Part shown: piece by piece, positions 9,007 through 19,800 of the stretch | Position numbering within the stretch: the stretch's first letter is position 1 | How the letters are laid out: every line of letters begins with the position of its first letter | DNA from: Letharia columbiana | Taxonomy: Eukaryota; Ascomycota; Lecanoromycetes; Lecanorales; Parmeliaceae | Reading direction: 5' to 3' | NCBI RefSeq assembly: GCF_014066305.1 | Contig: NW_023501043.1 | Coordinates: 1,054,001 to 1,118,000 of the forward strand | DNA length: 64,000 bases | Position numbers and translations under genes: made by a program | The notes under the pieces: generated by a model | What the model was told of the DNA's origin: nothing | Seen by the model: the letters and a program-made list of their open reading frames with translations, nothing else | Databases searched by the model: none

Positions 9007-11720
9007 GTCATTGCGAAAGGATATTTGGACTATTTCAGCCATGCGGCCATGAAGCTATTCAGCCATTCCAGCTATTTGAGGCCACTGCAGTCACATAGAA
9101 ATTTCAGCCCTGTTTCAGCCCTATTTCAGCCCTATTGCAGCCATGCGGCCATGAGGCTACTCAGCCATTTCCAGCCATATCAGCCATATGGAATTGTCCA
9201 GCATACCAGCTATTTGAGGCTATTGCAGTCACATAGAGATCATGCAGCTATTCACCCATTGGAGCCATGCCAGCCATTGGAGCCATTCCAGCCATTGCAG
9301 CCGTACGGCCATGCGACCATGCAACTACCATTTGGATACACACTTCAGCCATTCCACCTGTAACTATTCACCTCAGCTATCGCAGCTACATTGATATTTC
9401 AGTCACTTCAGCTATCTAGGCTTTTGCAGCCATGTGGATGTTTTCAATCATTGCAGCTATTTCAGCCATTTCGGCTCTCGCAGCCATGTCGCTATTTCAG
9501 CTATTTCAGCTATTTCAGCTATTTCAGCTATTTCAGCTATTTCGGCTATCGCAGCCATGTGGCTATTTCAGCTATTTGGGCTATTGCAGCCATGTGGATG
9601 TTTTCAATCATTGCAGCTATTTCAGCTATTTCGGCTATCGCAGCCATGTGGCTATTTCAGCTATGTCAGCTATTTGAGCTATTGCAGCCATGTGGCTATT
9701 TCAGCTATTTGAGCTATTGCAGCCATGTGGCTATTTCAGCTATTTCAGCTATGTCAGCTATTTCAGCTATTTGCTATTTCAGCTATGTCAGCTATTGCAG
9801 CTATGTGGGCTATTGCAGCCATGTGGCTATTTCAGCTATTTCAGCTATTGCAGCTATGTGTGCTATTGCAGCCATGTGGATATTTCAGCTATTTCAGCTA
9901 TTTGAGCTATTGCAGCCATGCGGCTATTTCAGCTATTTGGGCTATTGCAGCCATGTCAGCTATTTGAGCTATTGCATCCATGTGGCTATTTCAGCTATGT
10001 CAGCTATTGCAGCTATGAGGGCTATTGAGTATTTGCTATTTCAGCTATTTAAGCTATTGCAGCTATGTGGGCTATTGCAGCCATGTGGATATTTCAGCTA
10101 TTTCAGCCATTTGAGCTATTGCAGCCATGTGGCTATTTCAGCTATGTCAGCTATTGCAGCCATGTCAGCTATTTGAGCTATTGCAGCCATGTGGCTATTT
10201 CAGCTATTTCAGCTATTTGAGCTATTGCAGCCATGTGGCTATTGCAGTCAGTCAGCTATTTGGGCTACTGCAGCCTTGGAGATGTCTCAGCTATTCCAGC
10301 TATTTGGGCTACCGCAGCCTTGGAGATGTCTCAGCTATTCCAGCTATTTGGGCTATCCCAGTCATTTCAGCTATTTGAACTACCGCAGTCATATCCAGCT
10401 ACTTCAGCTATCGCAGCCACGGGGATGTTTCAGTCATTCCAGCTATTCGGGCTATCGCAACCATGGAGATGTCCCAGCCATTTCAGCTGTCCGGGCTATC
10501 GCAACCACGGGGATGTTTCAGTCATTCCAGCTATTCGGGCTATCGCAACCATGGAGATGTCCCAGCCATTTCAGCTGTCCGGGCTACCGCAACCATAGAG
10601 ATGTCCCAGCCATTTCAGCTATTTGGAATATCGCAGACATGGGGATGTCCCAGTTATTTCAGCCATTTGGGCTATCGCAGCCATGGAGATGTCTCAGCTA
10701 TTCCAGCCGTTTGGGCTATCGCAGCCATGGAGATGTCTCAGTTACTTCAGCTATTTGGGCTATCGCAGCTACAAGGGTATCTCAGCTATCGCAGCCATGG
10801 AGATGTCTCAGGATTTCAGCTAATCGGGCTACCGCAGCCATGGAGAGGTCTCAACGATTCCAGCTAATTGGGCTACCGCAGCCATGGAGATGTCTCAGTT
10901 ATTTCAGCTGGTTAAGCTATCGCAGCCAGGGGGAATTTCAGCTAGTCCAGCTAATTGGGCTACCGCAGCCATGGAGATGTCTCAGTTACTTCAGCTAATT
11001 GGCTCCGCAGCCATGGAGATGTCTCAGTTACTTCAGCTATTTGGGCTACCGCAACCTTGGAGATGTCCCAGCCAATTCAGCTATTCGGGCTATCGCAACC
11101 ACGGAGATGTCCCAGCTATTTCAGCTACTTGACCTATCGCAGACATGGGGATGTCCCAGTTAATTCAGCTACTTGGGCTACCGCAGCCATGGAGATGTCT
11201 CAGTTACTTCAGCTATTTGGGCTATCGCAGCCTTGAAGAGGTCCCAGCCAATTCAGCTATTCGGGCTATCGCAACCAAGGAGATGTCCCAGCTATTTCAG
11301 CTACTTGGACTATCGCAGACATGGGGATGTCCTAGTTATTTCAGCTACTTGAGCTACCGCGGCCATGGGGATATTTCAGCTATCCCAGCTATTTGAGCTA
11401 CCGCAGCCATGAAGATGTCTTAGCCATTCCAGCCATTTGGGCTATCGCAGCCCTGGGGATATCTCGGCTATCGCAGCCATGGAGATTTTCACCTATTCCA
11501 GCCATTTGGGCTATCGCAGCCACAGGGATATCTCAGCTATCGCAGCCATGGGGATATCTCAGTCGAACTATCACTGCCATATTCCAGCTAACTGGGCTAC
11601 CGCAGCCATTGGAATATCCCAGCCATTCCAGCTAATTGAACTATCGCAGCTATGGGACGTCCTTGTCACTCCGACTATTTGGGCTACCGCAGCCATGAAG
11701 ATGTTTCATCTATTCCAGCC
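9007..11720 (+). repeat. Degenerate satellite: 9-bp CAGCTATTT units grading into a 44-bp unit
   Basis: From about 9440 to 10250 the sequence is built of CAGCTATTT nonamers mixed with TGCAGCCATGTGG blocks. From about 10260 to 11720 it becomes an array of about 44 bp of the form CTATCGCAGCCATGGAGATG then TCTCAGCTATTCCAGC. Neither unit holds a stop in the three forward frames, so ORFs of up to 269 codons appear in every frame (QLFQLF, SYFSYF, AISAIS). These are composition artefacts, not genes. Because 44 is not a multiple of 3, the reading frame rotates and the encoded pattern repeats every 132 nt. Confidence 0.85.
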
Positions 11721-11729
11721 ATTTGGGCT

Positions 11730-12330
11730 GTTGCATCGGGCGATGACGCATACGCGTCAAAGCCTTACATCAGGTGTGAAGCCCCACCGGGGGCCATGAT
11801 TCAGGCCAGTCCTTCCGCAGAGGGGCTGCAACTTGGTGTTGAGGGCCATTATTCACACCAGTCCTTCCGCAGAGGGGCTGCATCTTGGTATTGAGTGTCA
11901 TTATTGAGGGTCATTATTCAGGCCAGTCCTTCCGCAGAGGGGCTACAACCTGGTGTTAAGGGCCATTATTCACACCAGTCCTTCCGCAGAGGGGCTGCAT
12001 CTTGGTATTAAGGGTCATTATTGAGGGCCATTATTCAGGCCAGTCCTTCCGCAGAGGGGCTGCAACCTGGTGTTGAGGGCCATTATTCAGGCCAGTCCTT
12101 CCGCAGAGGGGCTGCAACTTGGTGTTGAGGGCCATTATGCACACCAGTTCTTCCGCAGAGGGGCTGCATCTTGGTGTTGAGGATCATTATTCAGGCCAGT
12201 CCTTCCGCAGAGGGGCTCCAATATCAGCACGTGACGCCGGCGATTCCTACCGCCTTTTCGTCACTCACCCAGCCTACCTATCATTCACTACGGCACCAGC
12301 ACCTTCCAGCCCGTCCGCGCTAGTGCTGCC
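11730..12330 (+). pseudogene. Rearranged tyrosine recombinase remnant with amplified active-site box
   Basis: 11735-11800 matches the recombinase gene around 28045-28110 (GATGACGCAT, GAAGCCCCACC). 11800-12235 is eight copies of the segment matching 28195-28240. 12230-12330 resumes the 3' part (GCACGTGACGCCGGCG, then TCCTACCGCC) but lacks about 44 bp that code for the LLGRWKS motif in the complete gene at 28270-28310. The protein would be inactive. Confidence 0.75.
11800..12235 (+). repeat. Eight-copy array of the recombinase HxxR-box coding segment
   Basis: CCTTCCGCAGAGGGG, or one variant with TTCTTCCGC, occurs eight times at a typical spacing of 52 bp, with two longer spacings. Each copy encodes QSFRRGA: the catalytic His codon CAT of the parent (HSFRRGA at about 28212) is CAG (Gln) in the array. 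Confidence 0.8.
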
Positions 12331-12411
12331 GGTCCCTACTGCTTGCTGCAGTAGGTACCGTCAGGAGTCCTCCTCGAGACCTTCACCCTCTTTGGACGAC
12401 GTCTTAGATTT

Positions 12412-12566
12412 TGGGAGTTTTCTAGCGCTGGGGGGCCTTTTTTGGACTATTTGCATGTCCAAAAAGGTCTTAGCTGCCCCAGTGTTGGATATGCCCAATC
12501 ATCTATCTACATATCTACTTGTGCATGCGTTGTTTTGTGTATGGCCTCACTGTTTGCGAGCACTAA
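12412..12566 (+). repeat. Repeat B1
   Basis: TGGGAGTTTTCTAGCGCTGG to TTTGCGAGCACTAA. Identical by eye to B2 at 12867-13021. It abuts A2. Confidence 0.8.
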
Positions 12567-13021
12567 TCGCAACAGTGGGACTGTGGGTTAGTGGGTCCAT
12601 TATGAGGCCATAGCGTTGGTGGCTGTTTGATCAGCCGTTCGCCACAGTGGGACTGGGGGTGCTGTTGGTACCCTTGTTGGTACCCCTGTTGGTACCCCGG
12701 CAAGGGGTTGGGGACAGGTGTCCAGTACGAGCTATATAGCCACCTGTTTTGCACCTGTCAACGGCTCTTCATTCGATTTCGTCTCTTTCAGAGCCATATC
12801 ATTTTTCTCCCACCCACCCACACCTGTATATAGCCTCATTTCACTCCAGGGCATGTCGCTCAGACATGGGAGTTTTCTAGCGCTGGGGGGCCTTTTTTGG
12901 ACTATTTGCATGTCCAAAAAGGTCTTAGCTGCCCCAGTGTTGGATATGCCCAATCATCTATCTACATATCTACTTGTGCATGCGTTGTTTTGTGTATGGC
13001 CTCACTGTTTGCGAGCACTAA
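12567..13021 (+). mobile_element. A2-B2 unit (solo-type A-B)
   Basis: A2 12567-12808, a 58-bp linker, B2 12867-13021. The same A-linker-B arrangement forms the solo copies at 30394-30811 and 55302-55741. The outer ends carry short inverted matches (CGCAACAGTG / CACTGTTTGCG). Confidence 0.75.
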
Positions 13022-13370
13022 GAGTGGGGAACACCCGCTGATTTCCTGAGTTCTGTCACCAACACTCTTGAGTGCCGTCGTTTTCATGAACCACATAACG
13101 GTGCATAAGTTCCTTTTGCAAGTGAATTCTCAGCACGACTCCTGGATTTCTTCTTCAACTCCAAGCGTTGCTCATTCCCTAAGCCCTTTTGCCTATTCCA
13201 CGTGCACTGCTTCCCGGCTGAAATTTATAGCAATTCATCTATATCGCAAGTACGGTCTAGCCGAACTGGAATCGCGGATTCCGTTTGAAAGAGTAGCAGG
13301 TTTTCCAAAGGACAATTCCTGAAAGAACAAATTTCGAAGTGCATCCTAGCGATGCCGCCGGCCAAATCCG

Positions 13371-13599
13371 TGAGTCAATGAGACTAGACTCGGCCTTGCC
13401 ACGAGAGCGGAGAGACAGTTAACGGATCGAGTCGAGGTCCCATCTAGCAGTTCCGATTCAGATGATGATATTCGAGAGGAATATCCAATCTCGAACGCAG
13501 CCTTAGAATCTAGCACCAACTCAAGTGAAACCTCGATAGAACGGGAAAGCGAGCCCTCATCCATCCGCCTTGGAACGAAAGCCGCTCCATTACAATAGC
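13371..13599 (+). other. Unidentified acidic Ser-rich ORF remnant
   Basis: After an in-frame TGA, an open frame reads EVPSSSSDSDDDIREEYPIS and continues Ser/Glu-rich to a TAG at 13597. Codon use looks coding and it may be the tail of a larger gene, but no family is recognised. The 13022-13370 stretch before it shows nothing else. Confidence 0.3.
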
Positions 13600-13779
13600 A
13601 TACACAGTATTCCCTCAAGGAAACAGAGCCTCAGTCACCACCCGCCATAATCTCATTCTATAACAGTCGGGACTATCAGCCTCAACATTCGCGGTTGTCA
13701 TTGCTCAAACCGGACTTGAAGTCGCGTAGTGGGACAGCGTCGCCGTACGAGAGTTTCACTAATATCTGTTGATTTGAGT

Positions 13780-14255
13780 TTAACCTGTTGTTGTATTGAC
13801 CCGAATTCCATACAAAGGAAATGATGAAGCAATTGTGGCAACGCGGACGATTGAGTCTTTATACTCAGAAACACTGCTGACACTGTCCTCGGAATGGAAA
13901 GACTTCGAATACAAGTGTGCCAACATGGATCTCGGTTTGCTCCGCCGAGTGTAACATGTGCATGTTATTGTACTTGAGCGACTGAAAACCATTCTTGAAC
14001 GAAGGAGCACTCACCCCGGTACCATTCGTTGACGACATGTTGTTCAATCTCAAGAATCCAGATTCCCGGTTTGAAGTCGATGCGAAAATGCTGTCTACTT
14101 ATCCCGTATTTGTTGTTTTTGTCTGGGTCTGATTTTTCCAGTAGCTGGACGTTGCACTTTTTTTCGTCGGTCCCAAAGAAGAAACCTTGCGTGGGTCCAA
14201 CGAAGGTACTAGACGAAGACAGAGCCTCTACCAGTGAACCCAGAAAAGGCAACAC
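13780..14255 (-). pseudogene. FHA-domain fragment (fungal FHA/protein kinase type)
   Basis: Minus-strand frames give GFFFGTDEKKCNVQLLEK, then YGISRQHFRIDF (the FHA R-x-H-x-x-I core) in one frame. After a 1-nt shift near 14030, LNNMSSTNGTGV (the FHA S-x-N-G-T motif) follows in another, and a third frame from about 13870 reads EYKDSIVRVATIASSFPL. FHA domains bind phosphothreonine, and in fungi this variant often heads a Ser/Thr kinase. No kinase domain follows. Two frameshifts mark it as a remnant. Confidence 0.7.
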
Positions 14256-14676
14256 CTTTGCCAGAAATACTTAACTGTCGAATCAGCCTTTCTGCCCATT
14301 GCATTTGGACTTCGAAAGATTGCTCCCGCCTTAAAGGAGCTAGCGAGCAAGGATTACACAAAGTTTGGTCTCAGGCAGATATATCTATTGAAGAACAATC
14401 TCCTGATAGAATTGTGGAGCAGCTGTTTGAAGGCCTGGAGACTAACATGGAGGACTAACAGCCAAGGGCGGAGTGGGTGATGCACAGAATCATTCCATAC
14501 GTCCGTCAGAACCGTGCGCCGCTGGCTGTGGTGTTTGTCTCCTTAAGCATATCAATTTAATGAAATGAAAAGACGTAGCAAATGGCAGTAGTGTCTCAAA
14601 TTTACTAGAATAATCTTAATTCCTACAATTTTAAGAACATACAGACTCCTTCTACGAACACAAAAGTAATCAGCGA
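14256..14676. other. Spacer without recognised gene
   Basis: One plus-strand frame (14234-14458) is open for 74 codons, but it is antisense to the FHA remnant at its start and resembles nothing known. 14580-14670 is A+T-rich 3' flank of the chromodomain gene. Confidence 0.4.
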
Positions 14677-15490
14677 TCACCGACCCTTGTCTGCACGTGC
14701 CGGTCTTCCCCGTTTGCCTCCCTGCTGCGCCTGGTGTTTCGCCTCAAACTCCCGCAACAGTTCCTGCGTATTTCCTAACTCGCTTTCAAGCAGCCATGTT
14801 TTCTGCCAGCACACCTTGTATTCATAGCCCCTTCCGGTCCGTCTCTTGTCAACGATCTTTACGATCTCCCACTCCTCTTCATCCAATGCTGAACCTCCTT
14901 GATCCTGAGGCCGCTTAGCAAGTGATGAGGGGACGGTGATGGCGTGAGGGGGATGAACGGTCACTGCTGCTCCGCGATTACCTCCACAGGTAGCCTGCTT
15001 CATTCGATTATGGGATAGTGCGATACTGAGAGAGATGAGGCGATCGAAGGGTTCGGTAGTAGGTTCGGTAGTAGGTCCAGTGGTACTAGGACTCAAGCAA
15101 CCGTGTCTCTCTGGCTGTTTCTTTGGGTGGGATCGTTGGAGGTGTATAATATCAATCTTAGACTCTATGCTCATGGCCCTGGTAGAAGCGTCAAGTTCGC
15201 CTGTCTTTTCGTCGTTATCCTCCACCACGAGAGGGTCATCTGAAATATGTTAGAAGAAATCCCGGGTGCTGGTCAGAAATGCACTGGGGGGCACACCGTG
15301 ACTGTCACCAACTTCACTGGATCGACTTGAGCTTGTTGTTTTCTTGTGTTGCTGGAATTTCCGCGAAAAGGGAGGCCGTTTGAAGACAGACTTAGATTGC
15401 GATCAGATCCGTGCGAAATCGAGATCGCTTAAGTTATCATCGATATTATCTATCTTGTCGATCACGATCGCGTCTTTCTAGTCATTAATT
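14677..15490 (-). pseudogene. Chromodomain protein, broken N-terminal part
   Basis: The 3' frame (15228-14677) ends with a chromodomain: EEEWEIVKIVDKRRTGRGYE, then YKVCWQKTWLLESELGNTQE, then LLREFEAKHQAQQG and a basic tail GGKRGRPARADKGR. Aromatic positions W/Y/W for methyl-lysine binding are present. Upstream, the same frame is open toward 15490 apart from a TGA (about 15413, a CGA after C-to-T) and a TAA near 15256. A TTTCAG acceptor at about 15240 may instead mark an intron. Residues between are Ser/Thr/Pro-rich. Chromodomains of this K-R-G-R-P-A-tailed type are common in repeat-rich fungal genomes. The chromodomain call is firm; intact coding is doubtful. Confidence 0.65.
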
Positions 15491-16133
15491 AAAAGCGACG
15501 GCTCGACTTCTGAGCAAGGCGGGAGGCAACTACTCCTTGGCACTACTCCCTCAACACTCTACGGACTTCTGTAGCAGGCTAAGAGGCTGGGTACGACCCT
15601 TATAACCCCGTTAGCAGATCTTAGTACTAATAGATAGCGCCTATCTAGATGTTCCATCCTCCGCGAGAAGACAGAAGATCCCGTCTCTGGTCCTCCTCCA
15701 CTCCCTACTACCCTCTCCTCGTCGACAAAAGATAAAGAAATCAGCTTCAAAAATATCAAGCCTTGTCACTTTTGTGGGGGAGAGAGAAAGTGGACAAAGA
15801 GGCGAGCTACAGTACAGACAACATCATCCCATACTCTCTCCGATCGCCTATTGCGTCGCCAAATCCTGAACCACCACTGGTTTCGTGGCGGTCTCCGCTC
15901 CGAGAAGACGCCGTAGGATCAGTGGCAGATCCGGCTGGCTCCGCATGGATGTGGAGCCCAATGAGCCCTACAGACGTTGAGCCTGTGATAGCCATGGACT
16001 CCACCGACATTCGAGGCTCCTCCAAGCGCACAGCAGACAGTGCAGGTTTGAACGAGGGCGGAGAAGGTGTACACAGGTTGGAGAAGGCCCGGCGTGCAGG
16101 TCAGTACGCAGATACCAGTCCCTGCGGGTGCGT
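15491..16133. other. Unassigned region
   Basis: A 124-codon plus-strand ORF (15763-16137) is Pro/Ser/Glu-rich without a recognisable domain and ends inside the TTAA target of the next element. Nothing else is seen. Confidence 0.3.
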
Positions 16134-16137
16134 TTAA

Positions 16138-16804
16138 TAGGGGCTATCAAAGTTACTTCTGCTATTGCAAATAGTAACTATCTGATATTGCAAGTAGTTA
16201 CTAGTTCCTTGATAGCACCTTACTATTAGATAGTAACTATTCAAATCTGATTCGTAATCATAAATACCTATTAACCGTTTTGATGCATAGGGCCTTGGCG
16301 ACGGAGAAATCTTCTCCGCACAAATGCCATGCCTAATCCCGGGGGTGTCTGCTTGACAGCCAGACACCCCTATTTGGACCTAAATAGGGCCCCGTAGGGA
16401 CGTCGCAGGGCCCCCGTGGGGGCTGCTGCTAACACATGCGCATGCCTATATCTATGCACTATAGCCACTGCCTCTTCCCATAGCCATTAATATTACTATC
16501 GCTATTTCTCATCACCGTCATCATATCTACCCCAAAGACGTCTCGCAAGAAAGCTCTTTCTAGCCATGGCGATAGAGAGAAAGGACTTAACAGGAGGAAG
16601 GACTTAACGATAGCGCGATATATGTATATAACACTACGTTAGAGCGTGTTTTTTAAGACGCAATAGTAACTATTGAGTGAAATAGCAGGTCCGGACCTGC
16701 TACTTCAAAATTATTTGCTATCTACTATTCGTAGGGCTGACGGGTGGCAAATGGGGTCAAATAGTTACTATTTGCAATAGCAGAAGTAACTTTGATAGCC
16801 CCTA
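16138..16804. mobile_element. 667-bp MITE with TTAA target duplication (piggyBac-like)
   Basis: TIRs of about 45 bp (TAGGGGCTATCAAAGTTACT ... inverse to 16804) are flanked on both sides by TTAA (16134-16137, 16805-16808), the piggyBac target. The interior has GC-rich blocks (CCCGTAGGGACGTCGCAGGG at about 16391) and no transposase. It lies 35 bp upstream of the ATG of the ankyrin NLR. Confidence 0.85.
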
Positions 16805-16839
16805 TTAAGTGAAGAACATTCGTACCTATCCCTGCTATT

Positions 16840-19800
16840 ATGGCCTCCACAACGCCTACTCCTATGCAGACTAAGGAAGCCGTTAAGCCAGACTTGTAGA
16901 AACAAGCTTTGGCCACTCTCAGCGCCGAGGATCAAAAGCAATACGAGCTCCTCAAGTATGCTTGACGTCTTGAAGCAGGTACGGTATGCGACTATCGCTT
17001 AATCATGCGAATGTGCATTATTTTCGTCTAGGACCGAGTCTGTTAACATTTGATTTATTTATAAGGTTCAAGAAGCCACGGAGAGCAAGAAGCAAGATTG
17101 TGTTTTGAAAGGTGGAAAGTTTATCGAAACAAGCAGGGTGAAGAAGTCAAGCTCCGACATGTCCTTGAAAAATATTTCTGTATGGGTAAAAGGAATTATC
17201 AACATTGTTGATATAGGGGTTTCTTTCGATCAGAGTGGTCACGCAGCTTTACCGTGGGGAATCGTCAAATATCTCACGACGGTAAGAGATCATGCGGTTA
17301 GAGTCCCCAAGCCTACTAATACTAGAGAATACAGATTGGCATCTCAGATATTGATGTGTTCAGCAGTCTTGTTGAAGGCATTGAATCTAGTGCTAGCCTT
17401 GTGGCACGATATGTCATCGTCGAAAAACTATATCTACGCTATGAGTGTGAAGCAGCACCCGGACTGCAGAAAGCTATCGGAAACCTCTACGCAAACATTC
17501 TCACTTACCTAGCAAGAGTCAAGGCTTACTTCACAGGCAGTACTTTGAGTAAGTACTTAACTGCGTTTGATCAATGGCGTTTGATTTTTACTGATGTATG
17601 CATCAAGAACGTCTCGGTCGGGCGTTTGTCGACACGATGCGAAATGAGTACATAGGATTATTGGAAAAAGTTTCAGAGACTGACGTTGAACGATGGATCA
17701 AATTGGTCGAAGAAGAGCGTGAGCATGTTTATTTGTTAATCGTATGAGCTTCAGCTTACGAAATGAAAGTTCGCGAGAGAGCGAGAGAAGACTTTACTGA
17801 GCACGACCAAAGGCTCAGACAAACCCTTGCTGAATTCAAAAACCCTATTACACAGATGAGCGATCAGATATCGATCATCCACGACACCTTTAACAGTAAG
17901 ATCTATTCTATCTCCATGCCTTACTCGTTGATCCCCATCTCTTGTTAGGAGAAGAGCGGAAAAGGATATTCCGCTGGATGTCGGAGATCGAGTACAGAAG
18001 CCACCATGAGGACCTTTCTAAAGGTTTACTTGATAATTCCGGGCGATGGTTACTCGACAGCCAGGACTTCATTGAATGGGGTCAATCGAGTGTGTCTTCT
18101 ATTCTCTGGCTCCACGGCATACGTAAGTAATCACGCTGTAATTCAGGGATTTTATAGATGACTTTTGCATAGCTGGATCGGGAAAGACAAGACTTACGTG
18201 AGTGTTTCGCTATCAATATCCTGAGAACATGATCGCTTTTCCAAATCCTGTTGCAGCTCACAAGGTTGCCTACGCTGATATCGGACTAATGGATTAGGTC
18301 AACCGTCATCGATCTAATGCTTAATGCAGACTCCGCTTCGGCCGCTTTCTTCTACTGTGCACGAAGCACGGCGGAGCCAGCACGAGCGAGACCTGTTGAA
18401 GTTTTGTGCGCCCTGCTCAGACAGCTTTGCACTTCGAACCCAGATCAACCTGTCAAGAACCCTGTCGCCAGGGAATATGAGGCTCGGAAGAAGAAGGCGG
18501 AAGAAGATTGTTCCACAATTAAGAGGTTGACAGTTGAAGACTGCACCAGATTGATTGTCGAGCTTACCAAAGATCATCCGGCCACCATTATTCTCGATGC
18601 TCTCGACGAGTGTGACGAGGGCACACGTCCTGAGCTTCTAGAAGCATTTGATAGTATAATTAGCAAGTCTGCGAACGTCGTGAAAATATTCGTTTCCAGT
18701 CGCGATGATATCGATATCGTGAGTACCTTCTGTCATATTAGTTCTTAGGATTTCCACAAACGCACCTGAGCGAAGTCATGTCCGCTAACGAATATTTCTC
18801 CTCCAGAAACTGCATCTGGAAGGTCCGAGAAACATCTCTATTAGTGTGGAAAAGAATAGCGCCGACATTACACGATTTATTAAGTCCGAGGTGGACCGTC
18901 TGATTTCGAAACGATTACTTCTAGACGGCAATGTTTCCAAGAAGCTCAAAGAGAGAATACTTGAGACTCTCATCAAGGGTGCTCAGGGTATGTTTCGGTG
19001 GGTGGAAATGTCGCTCGAGGCCTTAAGCCGGATCAAGTATGCGCCAGATTTCAAGGAAACCCTCGGTCAACTCCCTGTCAAGCTATCTGGTCTGTATGAT
19101 ATCATCCATACACAGATCCATCAGACTGAGACCTACGGACGGAGTGTGGCTATCATGACACTGACATGGTTGCTATGTGCCCAGCGTCTACTGAGAGCAG
19201 AGGAACTTCTGGCCGCGGTTTATGCCGTCGACATCGAACCGTCATCAGAGTCGGACGAGGACGACGACAATGGGAAAGCAGGCTCTCCAGAGAACGATAT
19301 TCTTCGACTTTGCCGCAATCTAGTCGTCCTTGATTCTGAACAGAAGACGTTCCGATTTGCGCACCAATCGGTTCGAGAGTACCTTTTAGGGAAGTCGGAA
19401 TACACCGTCATGGGACAGCATGCTCTAGCCACGAAGAGATGCCTCGACGTGTATCTGACCGAGCCATCATCGAGCTCTAGGGTTCCAAGGACTGTACCGC
19501 AGAGAAATATTCTAAAAGATTATGCCGACGCGTACTGGCCAGTACATTACAAGTATATAGAGGATTGTGAGTTCCACGAAATCCAAGAAATCCAAGAAAT
19601 CCAAGAAAAGGTGTCGCATTTCTTGATGAAAGGATCAAGAACGTCACATTTTTATATACAATGGGCGTCAGGTATCCGATCAAAACCTGACAACGAGAAT
19701 GGGTCTTTTCTAAATCAGGCTCTGGGGCTTGCTTGGGGCGATCGTCTCGGCTATAAACTACTTTTTGCAGCATCTACACCTGAAACACATATCAGTGTAG

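Larger units (their letters stand above)
8765..13021 (+). mobile_element. Tyrosine-recombinase retroelement derivative with split repeats A1...B1-A2-B2
   Basis: A1 (8765-9006) and A2 (12567-12808) are 242-bp direct repeats. B1 (12412-12566) and B2 (12867-13021) are 155-bp and identical by eye. B1 is followed directly by A2. This A1-interior-B1-A2-B2 order is the terminal design of PAT/Ngaro-type tyrosine-recombinase retrotransposons. The interior has lost RT and consists of a satellite (9007-11720) and a rearranged recombinase remnant (11730-12330). The B end and remnant are homologous to the fuller element at 23562-28633. Alternatively, A2-B2 is an independent solo copy that landed at the end of B1. 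Confidence 0.7.

Noticed and set aside
9391..11236. Long ORFs (up to 269 codons) in all three forward frames
   Set aside because: They are produced by stop-free 9-bp and 44-bp repeats, have no normal codon pattern, and the frame rotates with each 44-bp unit.
9440..11720. Possible CRISPR-like array
   Set aside because: Units are contiguous tandem repeats without unique spacers, in a eukaryotic genome.
15763..16137. 124-codon ORF as a gene
   Set aside because: No recognisable domain, and it ends in the TTAA target of a MITE. Kept only as unassigned sequence.
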